Source of the DNA: Chlorella sorokiniana
Taxonomy: Eukaryota; Chlorophyta; Trebouxiophyceae; Chlorellales; Chlorellaceae
Assembly: GCA_025917655.1 (NCBI GenBank)
Contig: CP084610.1
Coordinates: 1,488,001 to 1,552,000 of the forward strand
DNA: 64,000 bases
Direction: 5' to 3'
The stretch's first letter is position 1. The number at the start of each line of letters is the position of its first letter. The position numbers and the translations under genes are program-made. Shown here in pieces: positions 46,079 to 57,225 of this stretch. The notes beneath the pieces are model-generated. The model was not told the origin of the DNA and did no database searches. It saw only the letters and a program-made list of their open reading frames with translations.

Positions 46079-49000
46079 ATGGACATCAAGACCGCGCGCA
46101 AGGCGCTGCGGGAAAGCCGAACGCTGTCGCTGCGACGCTCATTGGAGGCCTCTGCGTCTCTGGGCACCACCAGCTCCAACTTCGACCCGAGGCTGCCGTG
46201 CTGCTGGAGCGGCCCGAGGATGAAGCCGCCGCCGTGGCAGAGGCCCACGCCGCCGCTGAAGCTGCAGGCAACGGGCAGGTGCCGCCTGGGCAGCGCCCTT
46301 CCACGGGCCAGACCCGCGACTCGCGCTCGCTGTGGCGCCTGGCCCGCCACAACCTGGGTGAGCCGTTGGGTCACCGACGGTGCAGCGGGCCCATGCTGCC
46401 TTGGGCACACATCACAGCACTTCCCGCCACCCACCTGCGGTTCACCTGTCACTCGTGAAGCTCAAGCTTGCAGTTTTCCACTGTGTAGCGGGGCTGCGGC
46501 CGGTGACATCATCCACCTGCATGTCCCTCTCAACAGTGCAAGGCCTCCTGCCAGTTTCAGCACACCGCGCCGCGCCCTCCTGCCCCCAACCAACCCCCTC
46601 CCCCTGCAGGCCTGTCGGTGCGGGAGGACGAGAACGGCGAGGCGCGGGTGGAACGCACACGGCCCGGCCTCGCGCTGCAGCCGTCGCCGTCGCTGCTGAG
46701 GGCGGAGGGCGCTGCTCTGAGCACGGTCCCCGAGGTCTCGCGCAACCAGAGCAACGCCGAAACCATCGCCGACAGCTTTGTCAAGTTCCTCACCGGCGGC
46801 GGCCTGGGCACAGGGCTGGCCCTCCGGTCGGACAGCTCGCTGTTGCGCCGCCGCACGGCTCCGGGTGCGTGCGCCTGCCTGCGTGTTGGCAAGATAGCCA
46901 AAGCTGGCGGTGTGTGCCTCGGCTGGCCGACGGGAGCAGCCAGGCCGCAGCCCGTGCGCAGCTGCCCACCTGACAGCCGAAGTTCGGGGCTCGGCTGGTC
47001 GTCAACCTCGCACCGCCCGCTCTGCCTGCAGGCAACTTTGCGCCGCGCACCGACGCTGCGGCTGTGTGGCACATGCTCACCTCCTCCTACCTCAACCTCA
47101 TGCTCATCAGCCTGCCGATCGGCATCTGGGCCGGCATCACAGGCGCCAACCCCACCCTCGTCTTCTCCATGGTGGGTGGGTGCAGCTGTGCGGCAGCTGT
47201 GGGGCGCGCTGGCAGGGCTCTCCTGCCCTGCTGGCACCCCTCGCGCCGTCCTCGCTGCCCGCCCCCGGCCCCGCGCGGGAGGGCTCCCGGGCTCCCCCAG
47301 AATCCCGCCGCCAGCACCAACGCCGCTGCTGGGCTGCCCCCCCGGGCTGTCCTCCAGAACTTCCTGGCCCTCATCCCGCTGGCGCTGTTCCTTGGAGAGG
47401 TGACCGAGGACCTCGCTGTGCGCTTCGGCGACACCATTGGCGGCCTGCTCAACGCCACTTTTGGAAACGTGGTGGAGCTGTGAGTTCAGCGTGGGCTTGG
47501 TTCCTGAGGAAGGAGACCATGCTTGTGTGTGCAACTGCGCATGCGCAGCTTGCGCCCGGCAGCTGCCCCACCAAGCGCCTCTTGGCTGTTTGCCGACGCT
47601 GCTTGCTGCTGTGCCGCGCGAGGCGCGGCCCGTTGCCTCCCACCTTACCCCTCCCCCCCCCCCCCTCGCCCCCTTGCCTCCCACCTTACCCCCCCCGCCC
47701 CCTTGCCTCCCACCTTACCCCCCTCGCCCCCTTGCCTCCCACCTTACCCCTCCCCCTCTCCCCCCTCCTCCTACCTCCCCCCCCCCCCCCGCCTTCCGCT
47801 TCCCAGCATCCTGTCCATCGCGGCACTGTCCAAGGGGCTCTACCTGGTTGTGGCCACCTCCCTCATCGGCTCCATCCTCTCCAACCTGCTGCTGGTGCTG
47901 GGTGAGCGGGCACACGCCTGTGGGCGCCCGGCAGCGCCCCGCCCTGGCCCGCACCCCACCCCTCCTCGCTCTCTGCCCGCGGTTGCCTGCCTGCGCCGCC
48001 GCAGGCTGCGCTTCCGCGGCGCGCCCCGTCCCCTCCCTGCTTGCACCCCCTCATCCCCCATTGCGCATTCCTCCCTCGCCCGGCCCCTCAGGGATGTGCT
48101 TCTTCTTCGGCGGGCTCAAGCACAAGGAGCAGCGCTTCTCCACGCTTGCCAACAAGGTCTCATCCTGCCTCCTCTTCCTGGCGTGCATCGGGGTCATCAT
48201 CCCCTCCACCGCCAAGATCCTCTACGGCGGGGATGTCATCACACGTGAGTGCTTTTTCCTCTTTCAAGGCATCGTGTATGCGCTGCTCGCAGCACACCCT
48301 GCTCACGACACAACCAGGCCCAAACGGGAAGCCCCCGCTGTGCCGCTTGCCTCACCGTCTGCCCATTGCCCTGCTGCGGCAGCCCCCTGCCGCAAGCGCC
48401 GCGCCGCCGCTCGGCGGACCTTCCCGGCCGGGTGCTGGTGGGCGGCAAGGGTCTGCTCGCTTGCAGCTCCAACACGTGCATGGGTGCCTTTCTCCCGCCT
48501 GCAGGCGACGTGCTGTTCAACCTCAGCCACGCCATCGCCATCGTCCTGATTTTCATGTGAGCCCGCCGGCCTCCTCACGCAGCAGCCTCCTGCCCCTCCC
48601 GCGCCTCCCCATGCCCGCCTGCCCGCCACCTGCCGTCTAGCTTGCGTGCCTCCCACATCCACGGGCTGCCCTGGGCCTGGGCCGCCACACTCCGCTCACT
48701 CCACCCCGTCGTAGCCCGGATTACCCGTTGACTCCCACCTTTTCAACCCCTGTCCTACCCATCGCCCACTAGCCAATCCCCTTCCTTTCTGTGTTGAGCG
48801 CCCCGCGCCCCCGCAGCTACCTGGGCTACCTGCTGTTCCAGCTGCGCACCCACGCCGACTTCTTTGCGGGCGAGGAAAGCGACGAGGTGCCGGCGCTGTC
48901 GCTTTCCGGCGCGCTCGCCTGCCTGGTCACCATCACCCTGATCGTGGCGGTCTGCTCAGGTGGGGGTGTGGTGGGGGCTCGGCGAGGGGCCAAACACCAG

Positions 49001-50572
49001 GGACCCTGGCTTCAGGATGAAGCCATGCCGTGCAGCAGGCCGGGCAGCGTCCAGCGGCCGGGAGGCTGCGGCGGGGCCTGTCGCCTGCCGGGAAGCTGCT
49101 TTCCGGGAAGCTGGACCACCTTGCGCGCCCACGTGCCCGACCGTCGCTGCATGCTTCCCCTCCCATATGCCCCCCACCCCGCAAAGCCACACAAGCCCCG
49201 GCGAAACCCGCACGCCGCCCCCACCTCGCCCCTCCCACCTGCCCCACACCGTGACAGCCACAAAGCCTCCAGCAAAACTCACTCGCCCCTCCCGCCCCCT
49301 CCCCGCAGAGTACCTGACGGGCGCGATCGAGGCTGTGAGCGAGAGCAGCGGCATCAACCAGGCCTTCCTGGGCCTCATCGTGCTGCCCATCGCGGGCAAC
49401 GCCGCGGAGCACATCACCGCGGTGTTTGTGGCGGTGAAGAACAAGATGGACCTGGCCATCGCCGTCGCCCTGGGCTCCTCCATCCAGATCGCCGTCTTCC
49501 TCATCCCCGTGGTGGTGCTGACGGGCTGGGCCATGGGCAGGGACTTCACGCTCGACTTTGACGCCTTCGCCGTGCTCATGCTGACGGGTGGGTGGGTGGG
49601 TGGGGTGTGGGGGAGGGGCCTGTGGGTGTGGGTGGGTGGGTGGGTGGGGAAGGGGGAAGGGGGGCAACCAGCTGGCGCTTTTGGATGTGGGTGCGGCGTG
49701 GGTGTTGCCGTGGGGGTTTGTGTATGGCGGGGGAAGGGGCCTGTGGGTGTTTGTGTGTGGTGGGAAGGAGGGGATGGTTGTTGCCAGGGGTTGGAATGAG
49801 AGGTTGAGGGGGAAAGGCGAGGCAGCCGGCCTGCACTGCCTGGTGGCTGTGCTGTGCCAGGAGGTGCTGGCGGAGCCCGTCCATTGCTGTGCATGCGGCA
49901 CGAAGCTGCAGGCTGTGCCGATGCAGCCGCGTGCTGCCCAGCCTCCCCCACCACCCCTCCCGCCGCCCCACGCCCTGCGAGTGCAGTCAGCGTCATCCTG
50001 GCTTACTTTGTGTCGGCCGACGGCTCCTCAAACTGGCTGGTGCGCCCCACCCACACCCTGCACGTGCCCTGCAAGCCGCAGCTGCTTCCAGCGCACCAAC
50101 TGCACCGGCGTTGCTGCCTGTTGCCAGGGCGCAGTTCCCTCCCGCTGTGAAGCCGCCTTGACAGACCAACGCCCCGCCGTCTGTTGTCCCCCGTCCACAT
50201 CCCCCTGCCCTTCCTCGTCTGCTCACGGGTCACGCTCACGGTCGCTGGGTGCCCCCTCCCCTCCCCCTGCAGCTGGGCCTCCAGCTGGTGGCCACCTACT
50301 GCCTCATCGGCTTCGTCTTCCTGCTGGAGAAGGAAGCGCCCATGGCCTGCTGCGGCGCCGCCCCGCCCCCGCCGCCTCCCACCTGGTGCATGGCTGACCC
50401 GGCGGCGGCGGCGCCTGCAAAGGGCCCGGCCCTGCGCCCCACCCCCTTCCTCTCATTTCGTTTGTGTCTGCCCGTGCGCTTTGGCTCGCCCTTGCGACTC
50501 CGTTGCTGGGTTGCCGGGCAGCCCTCTCCCTCCATCCTGTTCCTGCCTGCTGGTGTGGCTGCCCAGCACTAA
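46079..50572 (+). CDS. CAX: CAX-type Ca2+/H+ (cation/proton) exchanger
   Basis: Vacuole-type antiporter exchanging Ca2+ (or Mn2+) for H+. Eleven exons from 46079 to the TAA at 50570-50572. The cytosolic N-terminus ([20 protein letters not shown]) is followed by membrane segments. The two alpha repeats carry the family signatures: [20 protein letters not shown] with [16 protein letters not shown] (c-1), and [20 protein letters not shown] with [20 protein letters not shown] (c-2), each with the key Glu-Leu/Glu-His site. An acidic loop ([20 protein letters not shown]) lies between the halves. The last exon (from about 50274) ends the final helix ([20 protein letters not shown]), then an unusual Pro/Ala/Phe-rich tail of about 75 residues. 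One base is missing near 46190, between SSNFDP and [16 protein letters not shown]. Exon phases otherwise agree. Confidence 0.93.
47632..47760. repeat. Pyrimidine-rich minisatellite in a CAX intron
   Basis: Four copies of a roughly 30-nt unit containing TTGCCTCCCACCTTACCCC, separated by C-runs, inside the intron ending at the acceptor near 47808. One strand is nearly pure pyrimidine. C-run lengths may be unreliable. Confidence 0.8.
49586..49605 (+). other. G-quadruplex motif overlapping a CAX 5' splice site
   Basis: GGGTGGGTGGGTGGGTGGGG: at least four G-runs of three or more with one-base loops. The exon ends at 49587, so the donor GT (49588-49589) sits inside the motif. Confidence 0.6.
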
Positions 50573-50677
50573 AACATTCGCACCGTGCCCATCCCCTGAC
50601 CTCACAGCCACCCCATCACCGCACTGTACTGACCCTGCCGCATTTGTGGGCAAGCCTGCCAGGCAGCACATGCGCTT

Positions 50678-50682
50678 TGTAA
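50678..50682 (+). terminator. Putative poly(A) signal TGTAA of CAX
   Basis: TGTAA 106 nt past the CAX stop. A second TGTAA at 50719-50723 lies just before the stop codon of the convergent CCDC174-like gene. Confidence 0.5.
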
Positions 50683-50724
50683 CACCCTCGGCGCTGCCGC
50701 TCGCATTGTTGCGGGCCTGTAAGG

Positions 50725-52323
50725 CTAGCCCCCTCCCTGCTCTTCCGGCTGCTGCTGCCCCTCCCGCTGCTGCTCCTGCTCCCGCTGCTGCTTCACCGCC
50801 GCCAGCTTTTTCTTCAGCAGAGCCTGCTTGAGGCGCTCCCGCTTGCGCGCCTCGGCCGCCGCGCGCTGCTGGCGGGCCGCCGCCGCGCGCTGCCGATCCT
50901 CCGCCGTCTCGTCAATCACTTCGTCCAGCAGCTGCGGGCGGGGGGCGGTAGGGGGGGGGAAAAATTGCATAGAATGTAGGGTGGGGAACAGGGTGGCGTG
51001 CTGTAGCTGAGCTACGCGCCCAGGGGCAAGCACTGGTGCGACGGCCAGGGGGCAGCAGGGCGCCGCACCTCCCTCCGCTCCTTGCGCCGCCGCTCCGCCT
51101 CCTCCGCCGCCGCAATCTCCGCCTCCTGCTCCGCCTCCCACGCCCGCCGCTCCCGCTCCCTCGCCATGTCACCGCTCACTAGGCCGCCTGCGGTTGGCGC
51201 AACTTGGCAGCGCGAATGAGCGGCGGCAACGGGATGGCTGGGCACCCCCTTACCAACCAGACGGGGCGGCAGCGACTCGGCAGTGCAGACTGCTTAGCCA
51301 TGGCTGCCTACGCTGTCGGGCGCGCACCTGTGCCGCTGTGTACCGCCATGCCGCTGGTGTCCAGCTCCGGCTGGCGCCCCTTCATCAGGAAGTCGACCTC
51401 GTACTTATCATCTGCAGTGCAAGGGTGTGCGGTACGGTGCGGTACGGGTGGCCAGAGATGATGCGCAAGCAGCGCGCACAGCTGGGGTGCTGTGTGCCAG
51501 TCCAGTGGATGGCCAGACCAGTGGATGGCGGTTGGAGCCCCGCGCTGCGTGGGACCGCTGAGGCACCGCCGCCCGCTGCTGCCACAGGCCTGCCCCTCAC
51601 CGTCGTCGTCCACCTCCCCCGCGCGAGGCGCTCGTACAGCGCCGCCTTGCGCTCCAGCGCCGCCCGCGACTCGCTCAGCCGGTCGGTGGTGGTCTGCAGA
51701 GCAGCGTGGGGAGCGGCATGAAGCAAGGGGGTCTGCTAGATGTATGGGGTTCGGACACCAAACAGAGTGCTCATAGCGCGCTGGGCTGCCAGAGAGGGCG
51801 TGCAGGGGGGCCATGCAAAGCACTACAACAAGCAGCGGGCACGCTTGCGGGCAGCGCCCGCGCGCCTTCAGCTCCAGCCGGTCCCGCTGGTCCCGCTGAG
51901 CAACCCCCGCATTGCTGCGCCCCAGCAGCGCCGCCACGCCGCCCTTGCGCCTGCGTCGCCCAGGCAAGCACAGGCTTGATGTGAGCGGCTTCGCGCGGCA
52001 ACGCCTTCCTCAGCCTGGTCTGGCAAGCATTGGCGGCGCCAGCGCAGGCAGCGCGTTGGCCGACGCAGCAGCAGCTGTGCAGCAACGAAGAGAAACAGCT
52101 CTCCGCACCTGGCCCGCAGCTCCTCCGCGTCCAGCTTGCCCTCCTTCACCAGTGCCGCCTCCTGCTGCGCCCTCACAACCTGGGCCTGCAGCGCCAGCAG
52201 GCTGGAGGCGCCCACGCCCTCGATCTCGCGCCGCTTGCGCGGCTGCACGCCGCTGGACGCCAGCCAGCCCAGGTTGTCCACGGAGCGCGGCAGCGGGCGC
52301 TTGCCCCCGCCCCGCCGCTCCAT
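50725..52323 (-). CDS. CCDC174-like coiled-coil protein
   Basis: Start ATG at 52323 (MERRGGGKRPLPRSVDNLGW), stop TAG at 50727-50725. Recognisable blocks in order: VGASSLLALQAQVVRAQQEA with ALVKEGKLDAEELRAR (near 52230-52110), DRLSESRAALERKAALYERL with ARGEVDDDGE (near 51680-51600), DKYEVDFLMKGRQPELDTSG (near 51410-51340), a charged coil (ERERRAWEAEQEAEIAAAEE, near 51160-51070), and a C-terminal coiled coil (LLDEVIDETAEDRQRAAAAR onward, 50940-50730) ending in Gln/Glu. The sequence ALERKxxLYERLARGE followed by KYxVDFxxK is the CCDC174 pattern. The family is nuclear and poorly understood, with reported links to splicing and exon-junction factors. Frames change between exons near 51850; exact splice sites not all resolved. 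Convergent with CAX, stops 153 bases apart. Confidence 0.7.
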
Positions 52324-52743
52324 CCTCGGCCGCCATGCCGCCGCGAAACGCCGCCGCTCAGCCACGGGCGGCGGGGGAGACGGCGCTGGGCGGCTGCCAG
52401 CAGTGGGACTTTGTGACGGACAGGGTGTGGCTACCGCTGTCTATACGCGCCCACACTATTGCTCAAGGATGCAGAAAGTGTGGAGAAGGCCCGAGGGAGG
52501 GAGGCTGTCACCGCTCGGCCTGTGTGTTTTACTCCCAGTCTATCGAGTGTTTGCAAGGAATTGGGACGACAGGTGAGTAGCTTAGAGTGCGTCTGTAGGG
52601 AGAACTGATGCTTGCGCGAAGAAGTCCAGGTCACGCCACATGGGATGTGCTCTTTGGATGGTTACAATGGGATAGCAATGTAAATCCAATCATTCTTGAT
52701 TCGAAAATGATACTATGGTCAAGCTAGACCTTGAGACACGCAC
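52324..52743. promoter_or_regulatory. Divergent promoter region (CCDC174-like / CRY-DASH)
   Basis: About 420 bases between divergent starts; the right half is AT-richer. No canonical TATA box is seen. Confidence 0.4.
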
Positions 52744-55700
52744 ATGTCGGGGTTGTCGATGTGGTCTTGCTGCAGAGCTTCCCTCAGAGCCCATGTTAAT
52801 CCACAACGTTTCCAAAGAGTACTTGTAGGGGGATCTAGACGTTTCAGCCGTGCTTCAATGACGGCCAGCACGGCCGCCGCTCCTGCTGCGGCCGCCCGAC
52901 CGGCCGCGACGCTGGTGTGGTTTCGAACGACCTGCGCCTGTCAGACCACGAGCCCCTGCATGCAGCCGCCGCGCAGCACTACCACGCACGGGACGAGGCA
53001 CAGGGCGGGGCGCGCCGCTGCTGCTGCCCTGGTTCTGCCTGGACGAGCGGGAGCTGGCGCCGAGGGCGGGGGAGCTGGCGGAGGGCGGCGGGCTGGGCGT
53101 GCCCCAGATGGGGCCCCACCGCCTCAGGTGGGCCCGTGGGAGACGGCGGCATCGCGGCGCGGCTACGGCTCAACAACACGCATGCATTGCATGCATTGTG
53201 CATTGCCGAGCACCAGCCGACCACCACACCCTGCGTTTCCTGCAGCTCTTCTGCCCATCGGCTGCGCCTGCCGCCGCCCGCCGCCCGCCCGCAGGCTGCT
53301 CCTGGAGGCCTGTGGCAGCCTTCGGGCGTCGCTGCGCAGCCGCGGCTCCGACCTGCTCTGGGTGCAGGGCACCCCAGAGGCGGCGGTGGGGCGCCTGGTG
53401 GCTCTGGCCGCTGCCGCGGGCTGCTCCTCCGTCACCCTGCACCACTACCTGCAGCCCGGCGCCGCCTCGGCAGAGGTGGAGGACGCGGTGGCGGCGGCGT
53501 TGGCGGCGGCGGCGCAGCAGCACGGTGATCGGCAGCCGTTGGGCCGCAGCGCTCGCGCTCTTCTTCAAGCCATGCACCCGCAGTGCCATGAGATGCTGTC
53601 TGCCTGACGCCGCCCTGCGCCGCGGCGGCCGCCTGCAGGCCTGGCCAGCAGCGTGCGGCGCTGCTGGGGCTGCACCCTGTACCATCCAGACGACCTGCCG
53701 TGGCACCTGTGGCAGGCGGGCGGTGCAGCTGAGGGGGAATTGACGCCGAGGAGGCCGCCGGGAGGCGGGGCGGCCCAACCGGTGGCAGCAGCGCTATGCC
53801 AGCCTGCCCCAAGTGATGTCTGACTTCCGGAGGGCGACGCAAGCACACGCGAGGGTGCGTGCGCCGCTGCCGGCGCCGCAGGCACCCGACGACGGCGGTA
53901 ACGGCACCGGCGGCGGCAGCGCGACGTGGGACGCTACCGCCGCTGCCACCGACGGCTGCAGCGGCAGCTGCAGAGGCGGGACTGCTGGGCCCGCTGCCCC
54001 TGAACCTGTCAGCTGTCTATGCAGCTGCGGGGCCCGCTGCGGCCGGCGCGCTGGCAAACTGGGAGGCGCTGGCTGGCGTGCGCCGCGCCGACCTAGCGCC
54101 CGTTGGGAGCGGCACGCACGACGGGCGGTCTGCTGTGCCGTTTGCCATGGGGGAGGATCAGGCTGTACAACGGCTGCGGTACTATCTGGGGCTGGAGGGC
54201 GGTGGCGGCAGCGGTGCAGCCACCTCGGAGGCCCCCGCGGCCCCCATAGCCGGCTACCGCGAGAGCCGCCAGCTGGCGTACGGCGTGGATCACAGCGCCA
54301 AGCTGTCGCCCTTCCTGGCCCTGGGCTGCCTCTCGCCGCGGGTGGCCCATGCTGAGGTGGCACGTCTGGCTGAGCGGGAGCAGCAGCAGCAGGAGCAGCG
54401 GCAGGCGGGGAACGGCGGGCCGGGCAGGAGCGCGGCGGCAGCCTGCGGCGGCGAGGCGGCGGCGCTCGAATGGCGGGAGCCCGGCCCTGACGACACCTGG
54501 CGCTGGCTGCTGATGCACCTCGCCATCCGCGACTTCTTCATCTTCAACGCCCTCAAGCAGGGAGAGGGTGCGGCGCGTGTTTGTGCGGCGCTGTCAGCGC
54601 CGCACCGCCTGGGTTGCTCGTCGTTTGGGCGCACCACCTGGCCCCCTTCCGTCCCGCCAGGACCTTCCCAATCCCGCATCTCGCCCTTCCCCGCGTGTTT
54701 GCAGCCCTGGAGCGGCCGGGCGGCATCTCAGAAGGGGCCCCGGAGTGGCAGCGGGACCCCGGCCTGTTCCGCCGCTGGGCGCACGGCACCACCGGGCTGC
54801 CGTTTGTGGATGCCGCCATGCGCGAGCTGGCGGCCACCGGCTTCACCAGCAACCGCGCCCGCCAGAACGTCTCCTCGTTCCTGGCCAAGGCAAGTGTGTT
54901 TGTGGTGGTGGTGTGGGGGGTGTGTGGGGGTGGGGCGCGCGGGCGGGGCACCCTGCCTGAAGGGGGCGATCCCACTGCGGGGCGTGCTGGGCGGCTGGGG
55001 GCGTGCGTCTGTGCCGCCTGCCGCTCGCAGTTCAACCAGCCCTGCCCGCCTGTGCTGGGCAGGCAGCGCGGACCGCGGCTTGCATGGGACTGTGCGGTTT
55101 GAGGCAGAGCCCGGCGTGCCTCCGTGTGAGAGCCGCTGCGTGCGCTGTGCTGCGCTGTGCCGCAGGCGCTGCGCCTGGACTGGCGGCTGGGCCTGCGCTG
55201 GTTTGAGAGCTGCCTGTGCGACCACGACTGGGCCGTTAACCTGGGCAACTGGGCATACAATGCGGGTGGGCACTGTGCGCGTGTCCCCTGTTGCGTGCGC
55301 AGCAGGGCGCTGCAGTGTGTGTCGGTGGTGGCGGCGCGGGGCTGGCTGCCTGGGGCGGCAAGCCGGGGGGGCCCCGCGCGGCGCTGCCGGGGCTGGCCAG
55401 GGGTGGCGGTGGTAGGTCGCCGCAGCCTCCCTCCAAAGGGTGCGCCCTTGCTCCTCAGGCCCTGAAGAGTGTTGCTGCTGAGCATTTCTGCCCTGCCTCA
55501 TGTGCCGGGCTTGTTTCTGGGGGCGCGCGCAGGCACCGGCAACGACCCACGGGACCGCAGCTTCCGCACAGTTACCCAGGGGGAGCGGTGCGACCCCGAC
55601 GCACAGCTCATCGCCGCCTGGCTGCCGCCGCTGCGCGCGCTGCGCCCCGCCCGCCTGGCGCACCGCCCCTGGGAGGCGCGGGGGAGGCGCTGGAGGCTGC

Positions 55701-55857
55701 GGGGCTGCGGTTGGTGCGGGACCCGCAGCAGGGGGAAGAGCGGGGGCGGCGGGCCAGGCGGGAGCGTGGTACCCGCTGCCTGTGGTGGATCCTGCCACAC
55801 AGATAGGCAAGGGACCCAAGCGCGGGGCCCGTGGGGCGCAGCAGCGGGATGTGCAGC

Positions 55858-55893
<36 letters not shown>

Positions 55894-55916
55894 CTGTCAA
55901 ACCTTTGCAGGGGTGA
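52744..55916 (+). CDS. CRY-DASH: Cryptochrome-DASH (photolyase/cryptochrome family)
   Basis: Blue-light flavoprotein; DASH members repair UV dimers in single-stranded DNA and occur in plastids or mitochondria. From ATG 52744 there is a Ser/Arg-rich presequence; an internal ATG at 52858 (MTASTAAAP) would give a form without it. The alpha/beta antenna domain has [18 protein letters not shown] and [20 protein letters not shown]. The FAD domain has [105 protein letters not shown] and [13 protein letters not shown]. The C-terminus carries [20 protein letters not shown], close to the DASH-specific C-terminal block, then poly-Gln and QAVKPLQG. One-base deletions are needed near 52925, 53035, 55690 and 55760; the middle (53.5-54.0 kb) is also frame-shifted. 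Confidence 0.92.
55862..55892 (+). repeat. CAG repeat encoding C-terminal poly-Gln of CRY-DASH
   Basis: About ten CAG codons immediately before the last eight residues of the protein. Confidence 0.9.
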
Positions 55917-56141
55917 TGTTACACAGCCGTGAGAGCGTGACAGGCGCGGCTGCGAGCGGTACAGGAGAGCAGAGCTGCTTGGAACAAGTCATGAGGCAAA
56001 ATCAGGAGCTGCGTGCTGGGCACGCCGCGGCAGCATGCGGCCTGGGGCTGGAAGGAGCACCAGGGAAAAGAGGCAGGCCAGTATCAGATGTGGAGGCAAG
56101 CAAGATGGCAAAGTCTAGCACACATGGCGGCAGGACGCCGC

Positions 56142-56930
56142 TCAGGGCAGCAGCACGCCGTGCGCATTGCGGCGGGGCTGGCCGGTGGGGCGCGCGGGGC
56201 CGCTGGATGCCAGGCCCGACAGGCTGTCAAAGCGCGCCGCCAGGCTGCCGCCAGCAGGCACCTCCAGCTGCATGGCCGCCCGCCCGCCGCGGGGCCGCCG
56301 CCCGCACCCACAAACGGCCTACTGAGCACGCCTGACGTGGGGATGTGGGCTGAGGGGCGGTTGCTGCGGGGCAGGGAAGGCGGGACACCCAGCAATCATG
56401 CGTCATGCGCTGCTGCGCAGCACGGCCGCTTGATTGCAAAGCGCAGCCAGCGGAGCTGATGCCCCTCCCCCCCGGGCGCTCACCCCCCAACTTGTTGCCA
56501 ATGGTGACTTTGACGTTGCGGTTAGCGGCTTGTCGCACGCCGCCCTGCTGCCGGCTGGCGACAAACTTGGGCACAGGGCCCGCCTTCTTCACGCCGCCGC
56601 CACGCGGGCCCTTCAGCCCGCCGTTGGGCGAGGGCACATGCTTGGGCCGGGGCACCACCAGCACACGGCCGCCGCCCTTCTTCTGGGGTTGCGCCTTCTT
56701 TGCCTGCTAAGCACCCGCAAAGCCGGCTGCCTGAGATGCAGCAAGGTGGTCCTCAGGTCCAGCGGCACGGCGGCCGACCCGGCGCCGCCAACGCCGCCTC
56801 GGCCCCTCCTCACCGGCTTCTTCTTGGCGCCTCCAGCCGGACGGGTGCCCTGCTTCTTCTTCTGCTCCGCTATAAGCTCATCCAGGCTCATACCCAGCTT
56901 CTTCTCCACCACCTCGTGCTCGCCGTTCAT
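56142..56930 (-). CDS. Small basic protein with UAP56-binding-like motif (mRNA-export adaptor-like)
   Basis: Start ATG 56930, TGA at 56144-56142. Exon 1 encodes MNGEHEVVEKKLGMSLDELI then AEQKKKQGTRPAGGAKKKP. KLGMSLDELI closely resembles the UAP56-binding motif (consensus LDMSLDDII) found at the N-termini of ALY/REF, UIF and related export adaptors. Exon 2 encodes a basic Gly/Arg/Lys-rich segment (AKKAQPQKKGGGRVLVVPRP, then NGGLKGPRGGGVKKAG) and ANRNVKVTIGNKLGG. A last exon ends MQLEVPAGGSLAARFDSLSG ... NAHGVLLP. There is no RRM. Adaptor function is inferred from the motif and composition. An upstream in-frame segment ending VFIPKEAAGAIR follows a CAG acceptor and could be 5' coding or leader. 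Divergent from the F-box gene, 295 bases apart. Confidence 0.55.
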
Positions 56931-57225
56931 TCTGATAGCTCCTGCCGCTTCTTTCGGGATAAAAACTGTTGTGGGCAACTGCAAAAGCCGTGTGAAGCGG
57001 CGGGAAGCGGGAAAGGCGCGCTGGCAGAGATGGGCTCCTATTGGTCGAAGGATCAGACGGGGGTGCTGCCAGGCGGCGGGCAAACAATTGAGCAGCGTGG
57101 TGCAAAGCCGAGTTCGCTAGGTTGCAGCGGCCCCTGGCTGCACGGGTACCTCGCGGGACTTGTTCAGATGCCCATGTTCCCCGTTTGGTTCATGTCGTTG
57201 CTATCTCAGACGAACCCTGGAAGGT

